Positions 60,138 to 64,000 of a stretch of DNA of 64,000 nucleotides are shown piece by piece. A program made the translations under genes and the position numbers. The notes beneath the pieces were generated by a model. That model ran no database searches. It was not told the origin of the DNA and saw only the letters and a list, made by a program, of their open reading frames with translations. Numbering within the stretch: position 1 is the first letter of the stretch; every line of letters begins with the position of its first letter. This DNA is from Chitinophagaceae bacterium (GTDB taxonomy: Bacteria; Bacteroidota; Bacteroidia; Chitinophagales; Chitinophagaceae), in the NCBI GenBank assembly GCA_947446645.1, contig CANFHA010000006.1, positions 186,001-250,000 of the forward strand. Direction: 5' to 3'.

Positions 60138-61535
60138 CTACTTATCTTCCAGCGGGAAGAACAATTTGAATTTTGCCCCTCTTTTGGGTTCACCATGAGC
60201 GATAATATATCCCTCATGGTTTGCCATTATACGCTGGCAGATAGCCAGTCCTATCCCCTTCCCTTCATAGCTGGATTGCTGAGGATGTAATCGCTGGAAA
60301 ATCTGGAAGATCTTGGTGATGAACTGGTTGTCGAATCCTATACCGTTATCTGAACAGGTGACACAATAAAACTTTTTTTGTTGCAGGTTAGGATTTATCT
60401 GGGCCAGCTCATGCCCGGTAACCCTCTCTGAGCTTAAGGTGATAACCGGTTTCACACCGTCCCGGCTAAATTTCAGTGAATTGTCCAGGAGTGCTTTAAA
60501 GAGAATTTTCAACTGGGAACTATAGCCCTTTATCACTGGCATTTGTAGCAACTCCACTGATGCGCCTTTTTCCTGTACTATTTCTTCCAGCTCATAAAGC
60601 AGGTACTGGCATATCACTCCCAGGTCCACAGCCTCTTTTTCAGCATCTATTTTTGTAAGGCTGGTAAGGGCGTTCAGGTCTGATATGAGCAACTGCATCC
60701 GTGTGGCCGATGCACTTATGCGCGTAAGCATGTTTTTATATTCTTCGCTTATGTGCTCACTGCTCTTATAAATGAGCATATTACTAAACACCTGTATCTT
60801 TCTAAGGGGCTCCTGCAGATCATGCGAGGCGGCGAATGCTATCTCCTGCAATTCCTTATGAGAGCGGCTCAGGTCAATAACTTTTGCCTGCAGCTCTTCC
60901 TGGTATCTTACCCGTTCCTTCAGCTCACGTATGAGTATGGCAAACAATAACAGTGTCATAGTACAGAACACGGCAAGCAGGTAACGCAATGTGCTGATAG
61001 TAAGCGCCTGGTAAAATTGCTGGCTTTGGTTCCTTTCTGCGAGTAGCACGTTCTCCGTCACCCGCATTGCCCTGAGCTGTTTTGAGCATTCTATCATCTG
61101 TTGGCGACTATCGAAATAGAATTTCGACGGGGCTGTAGATTTGCTCGTGTCTACGTAATCGATATTTGCCCTTACCGCAGCTATACGAATAGCTACGCTG
61201 GCGCGAAGAAGTGTTACATTCTTTTTCTGATCAGGATTATCGCTGGTTATCTTACCAAGGTTATCAACACATTTATTGATGCTGTCGATGGAGTTGTTTA
61301 AGAAACGCAGGTACATGGTATCGTGGGTTATCATATAGCCGCGTTCGGTAAGTCCTACATCCCTTAAGCTAACCTCGGCAGACCGTATGTTGATAATCAC
61401 TTCATTAGTATGATCTACGGCATCGGAGAAACGGGTAAACGTAGCAAAGCGCCCCATGGAAAACAGCGCCAGCGCCACCATAGAAACAAATGAAACGCAA
61501 AATGCCACAATTATAACCAGTTGCCTCCTTTTCAT
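60138..61535 (-). CDS. CHASE3-domain sensor histidine kinase
   Basis: A 465-residue kinase. A first helix (about 8-27), a CHASE3 periplasmic sensor (about 35-180, RDVGLTERGYMITHD is the signature), a second helix (about 185-205), a HisKA dimer domain with His238 in AASHDLQEPLRK, and an ATPase domain with DNSLKFSRDG, DNGIGFD and GKGIGLAICQR. The input is unknown. It could phosphorylate the single-domain receivers near 25.5 kb, but they are not adjacent. Convergent with the small protein gene upstream. Confidence 0.92.
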   Translation of the reverse strand: MKRRQLVIIVAFCVSFVSMVALALFSMGRFATFTRFSDAVDHTNEVIINIRSAEVSLRDVGLTERGYMITHDTMYLRFLNNSIDSINKCVDNLGKITSDNPDQKKNVTLLRASVAIRIAAVRANIDYVDTSKSTAPSKFYFDSRQQMIECSKQLRAMRVTENVLLAERNQSQQFYQALTISTLRYLLAVFCTMTLLLFAILIRELKERVRYQEELQAKVIDLSRSHKELQEIAFAASHDLQEPLRKIQVFSNMLIYKSSEHISEEYKNMLTRISASATRMQLLISDLNALTSLTKIDAEKEAVDLGVICQYLLYELEEIVQEKGASVELLQMPVIKGYSSQLKILFKALLDNSLKFSRDGVKPVITLSSERVTGHELAQINPNLQQKKFYCVTCSDNGIGFDNQFITKIFQIFQRLHPQQSSYEGKGIGLAICQRIMANHEGYIIAHGEPKRGAKFKLFFPLEDK

Positions 61536-61701
61536 CAGCCCAAATCTACATTTTGTAGAACAAATTCCTCACGAAAGGCTTAAAGTTCATACGTTAAATT
61601 GTTGGTATAAAATATGTCCTTTCTTGTTTGTTGGCGATAAGTACCTGAAAACCACACAACTACCTTTTTAAGGATAAAATATTTTTCCGAAAATAGAATT
61701 T

Positions 61702-61717
61702 TGGCTTCAAGCTTGCC
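61702..61717 (+). promoter_or_regulatory. Candidate sigma-54 (-24/-12) promoter of rpoN
   Basis: TGGCTTCAAGCTTGCC: TGGC at -24 and TTGC at -12, with exactly ten bases between GG (61703-61704) and GC (61715-61716). The rpoN ATG lies about 30 bases past the -12 element. This would make rpoN self-activating. Confidence 0.5.
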
Positions 61718-61746
61718 TTATAGGCTTCAGAACAATTATACGCACT

Positions 61747-63162
61747 ATGATTAGTCAACAACAATCTCAAAGGCAACAACTTAAGATTCTGCCACAGCAA
61801 ATACAGCTACTAAATCTATTTTTCCTCAATTCCCTGGAATTGCAGCAGCGTATCAAGAATGAGCTGGAAGAGAATCCATTCCTTGATGCACTGGAAGAAA
61901 AAGCGCCCGATGAAGAGTCGAAGCTGACTAAAGACATGGAGCATGACTTCCATGACTGGGAAGAATCCATGTACGAAGACCGGCCGGATTACAAATCGGA
62001 ATACCAGAACTACTTTGATACAGAAGTAGCTCCAAACTCGGCCATCGCTGATGTGTCTACCTTCAAGGAAGATGCAAAACAGCAGTTGCGTATGCGCGAC
62101 CTCAGCCGGGAAGATACTGAGGCTGCTGAATATATAATAGATATACTAAGCTCGCAGGGGCTGATGGACCGCCCGCTTGAAGAGGTGGCAGACGATATGT
62201 CATTCCACTTTAAGACAATAGTGGAGACCGACAAGGTAACCGAGGCTCTTGCCATTGTGCAAACCCTTGACCCTACCGGTATCGGTGCACGCGACATTAA
62301 GGAGTGCCTGTTGTTACAGCTCAACAAAATGAACAAAAGCAGGCCTGACGTAAAGTGTGCCATTGCACTGCTGGAGCATCACTACAGCGACCTGATGCAT
62401 CGCCAGTTTGAAAAACTGCACCATACGCTTAAAATAGATGACGAAGAGTTACGTATAGTGCTGAATCTTATTGGCAGCCTGAAATTCTACCCTGTTACTG
62501 AGGTGGCACGGGAAGATCCGAAGAATACCATTATTCCTGACTATATCATCACCAACTATGGCGATAACATACAGGTTAACCTATACTCAAGCAGATCGTC
62601 TTCTGTATTTGTGAACCAATCTCTGCACGATCAACTGGCCAGCCAGGTGAGCAATAAAGATAAGACTGCGAGCCAGTATATAAAAAGCAAGTTAAGCAGT
62701 GCACAGTGGTTTGTAAATGCAGTAAAACAAAGAGAGGATACCATGCTGCGTATAATGCAGTGCATTGTGGACTGGCAGCATGACTACTTTATAGATGGCG
62801 ATATACGCCTGCTGAAGCCAATGGTGCTGCGCAACATTGCAGAAACTTCCGGTTACGATATTTCTACTATTTCCCGAATTACCAGCAATAAGTATGCGGA
62901 AACTCACTTTGGCCTGCTTTACCTTAAGAAAATGTTCAGCGAAGGTATTGCTGATAAGAAGGGCGAAGTGATCAGTAACAAAGTAATACAATCAGTGATA
63001 GGCGACGCTATAAGTGTGGAAGATAAAAAACACCCTTATACAGACCAGCAGCTTGTAAACCTGCTGTCAGGAAAAGGGTATAATATCGCCCGCCGCACTG
63101 TAGCAAAATACAGGGAACAAATGCACATTCCCATAGCGCAGATAAGAGCTGTGTGGGCATAA
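61747..63162 (+). CDS. rpoN: RNA polymerase sigma-54 factor
   Basis: A 471-residue sigma factor. The Gln-rich activator-interacting region (residues 1-50, QLKILPQQIQLLNLFFLNSLELQQRI), an acidic middle (about 50-110), the core-binding domain, a helix-turn-helix (RNIAETSGYDISTISRITSNKYAETHFG) and the RpoN box ARRTVAKYRE (about 448-457). It recognises -24/-12 promoters and needs an ATPase activator, whose gene follows 58 bases downstream. A candidate -24/-12 site lies upstream. Confidence 0.97.
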   Translation: MISQQQSQRQQLKILPQQIQLLNLFFLNSLELQQRIKNELEENPFLDALEEKAPDEESKLTKDMEHDFHDWEESMYEDRPDYKSEYQNYFDTEVAPNSAIADVSTFKEDAKQQLRMRDLSREDTEAAEYIIDILSSQGLMDRPLEEVADDMSFHFKTIVETDKVTEALAIVQTLDPTGIGARDIKECLLLQLNKMNKSRPDVKCAIALLEHHYSDLMHRQFEKLHHTLKIDDEELRIVLNLIGSLKFYPVTEVAREDPKNTIIPDYIITNYGDNIQVNLYSSRSSSVFVNQSLHDQLASQVSNKDKTASQYIKSKLSSAQWFVNAVKQREDTMLRIMQCIVDWQHDYFIDGDIRLLKPMVLRNIAETSGYDISTISRITSNKYAETHFGLLYLKKMFSEGIADKKGEVISNKVIQSVIGDAISVEDKKHPYTDQQLVNLLSGKGYNIARRTVAKYREQMHIPIAQIRAVWA

Positions 63163-63193
63163 CTTCACCTGAAAAAATGCGGCTCTAAATCGT

Positions 63194-63201
63194 TATATTT
63201 G
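63194..63201 (+). promoter_or_regulatory. Bacteroidota -7 element before the sigma-54 activator
   Basis: TATATTTG fits TAnnTTTG, 20 bases upstream of the ATG at 63221. Confidence 0.5.
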
Positions 63202-63220
63202 ACACACTCACACACAAACT

Positions 63221-64000
63221 ATGCATAAAGTACTTGTAGTAGATGATGACAATGACATGTGTATGCTTCTTACACGTTTTTTAACGCGTAACAACTACAC
63301 TGTGTCCAGCGCTAACAGCGGCCAGGCCGCTATTGACTGGATGAAAAAAAACACGCCGGACCTTGTATTGTGCGACTTCCGGCTCGATGATATGACAGGC
63401 GTGCAGATCCTCTCACGCATCAAAGAGATGCATCCGGATGCGGCCGTTATCATCATAACCGGGTACAGCGATGTAAAGGATGCCGTGGAGGTAATGAAAC
63501 TCGGCGCGTTCGACTATGTAACGAAGCCCCTGTTTCCCGATGAGATACTGCTAACGATAAAGAAAGCACTGTCTGACGAACCAAGGGAAACAGCTGTAGC
63601 CAGGCCAGCCGCCAGTGGCGGAACCACATCCGGTGGCACAGGCAAGGCAAAGCCAATCTATAATAACCAATATATCATTGGCGACAGCCCGGAGTTTGCC
63701 GTTATCATCAAGCAGATAGAACTGGTGGGTCCTACCAATTTCAGCGTAATTATATACGGCGAGAGTGGTAGTGGTAAGGAAGCTATTGCACAACAGATAC
63801 ATGCCAAGAGCAAGCGTGCCGACAAGCCGTTTGTCGCTATAGATTGCGGCGCTCTGTCTAAGGAGCTCGCAGGTAGTGAGCTCTTCGGTCATGAAAAGGG
63901 CGCATTTACCGGCGCGCTCAACCAGAAAGTGGGCAGCCTGGAAATAGCTAATGGTGGTACCATCTTCCTGGATGAAATAGGCAACTTGTCTTACGACATT
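63221..64000 (+). CDS. Sigma-54-dependent response regulator (NtrC family, 3' partial)
   Basis: At least 260 residues, cut by the window edge. A receiver domain (1-120) with acidic pocket DDD (8-10), phosphoacceptor Asp52 and YVTKP, then a Gly/Ala linker (about 125-145), and an AAA+ domain: Walker A GESGSGKE (about 180-187), GAFTGA (about 227-232, contacts sigma-54) and Walker B GGTIFLDE (about 245-252). A Fis-type DNA-binding domain is expected beyond the window. It follows rpoN and is the likely partner. The ATG at 63221 places the receiver correctly. Confidence 0.95.
   Translation, partial: MHKVLVVDDDNDMCMLLTRFLTRNNYTVSSANSGQAAIDWMKKNTPDLVLCDFRLDDMTGVQILSRIKEMHPDAAVIIITGYSDVKDAVEVMKLGAFDYVTKPLFPDEILLTIKKALSDEPRETAVARPAASGGTTSGGTGKAKPIYNNQYIIGDSPEFAVIIKQIELVGPTNFSVIIYGESGSGKEAIAQQIHAKSKRADKPFVAIDCGALSKELAGSELFGHEKGAFTGALNQKVGSLEIANGGTIFLDEIGNLSYDI

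Overview
The window looks like chromosomal DNA of a free-living member of the Bacteroidota, most likely near the Chitinophagaceae. The pointers are T9SS sorting domains of type A and type B on three secreted proteins, Bacteroidota-type promoters (TAnnTTTG at -7), a DUF4295 protein after rpmB-rpmG, a fused SecDF, a bacillithiol system (bshB1 plus bacilliredoxin) and sparse Shine-Dalgarno sequences. There is no prophage, insertion sequence, CRISPR array, rRNA or tRNA that I can support.

Layout. 1-8.7 kb: the end of a cytochrome b/YedY-like molybdoenzyme pair, ispF, a leftward set purC - PDDEXK nuclease (DUF1016) - hutU, then a LysE-type exporter and a long PurF-like enzyme. 9-20 kb: a GT-C glycosyltransferase, a small conserved protein, ftcD (the second histidine-degradation gene) and a 2,320-residue T9SS cargo protein with 17 tandem repeats. 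20.5-27 kb: a TPR protein, bshB1, an envelope glycosyltransferase/polysaccharide deacetylase pair, rpmB-rpmG-DUF4295, a Gln-rich mini-protein, two single-domain response regulators, a 51-residue membrane protein and bacilliredoxin. 27-32 kb: a DUF885 lipoprotein, a gene-poor 1.1-kb stretch with a decayed mraZ-like fragment, and a di-haem peroxidase. 32-39 kb: rfbA, rfbB, accC, a four-helix-bundle (S23) cassette, accB, efp and lpd. 39-48 kb: a PKD-type T9SS protein, an arylsulfotransferase-like protein and secDF. 48-64 kb: an MlaE permease, DinB, a secreted EEP hydrolase, a BtrH-type pair, GtrA, a VapBC-like toxin-antitoxin module, a zinc phospholipase C-like protein, DUF3810, a lipoprotein, a cobalamin-dependent acyl-CoA mutase with a DUF7935 partner, stress-type small proteins, a CHASE3 histidine kinase, rpoN and a truncated sigma-54 activator.

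How genes work together. hutU and ftcD are the second and fourth steps of histidine catabolism, but hutH and hutI are not here. purC and the PurF-like enzyme belong to purine synthesis. accB/accC supply malonyl-CoA, and rfbA/rfbB supply dTDP-sugars for surface glycans, as the glycosyltransferase and GtrA genes may also do. RpoN sits beside its enhancer-binding protein, and plausible -24/-12 sites lie upstream of rpoN and of the glycosyltransferase pair.

The most interesting structure is between the genes. Thirteen short tandem arrays with a strict 7- or 8-bp period, in several unrelated sequence families, lie against ORF ends. In one case an array supplies the start codon. One family (an octamer ending ATTGAG) forms inverted arms around the S23 gene that splits accB from accC, which suggests a mobile cassette. 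The DUF1016 nuclease gene carries three perfect-arm palindromes read in frame.
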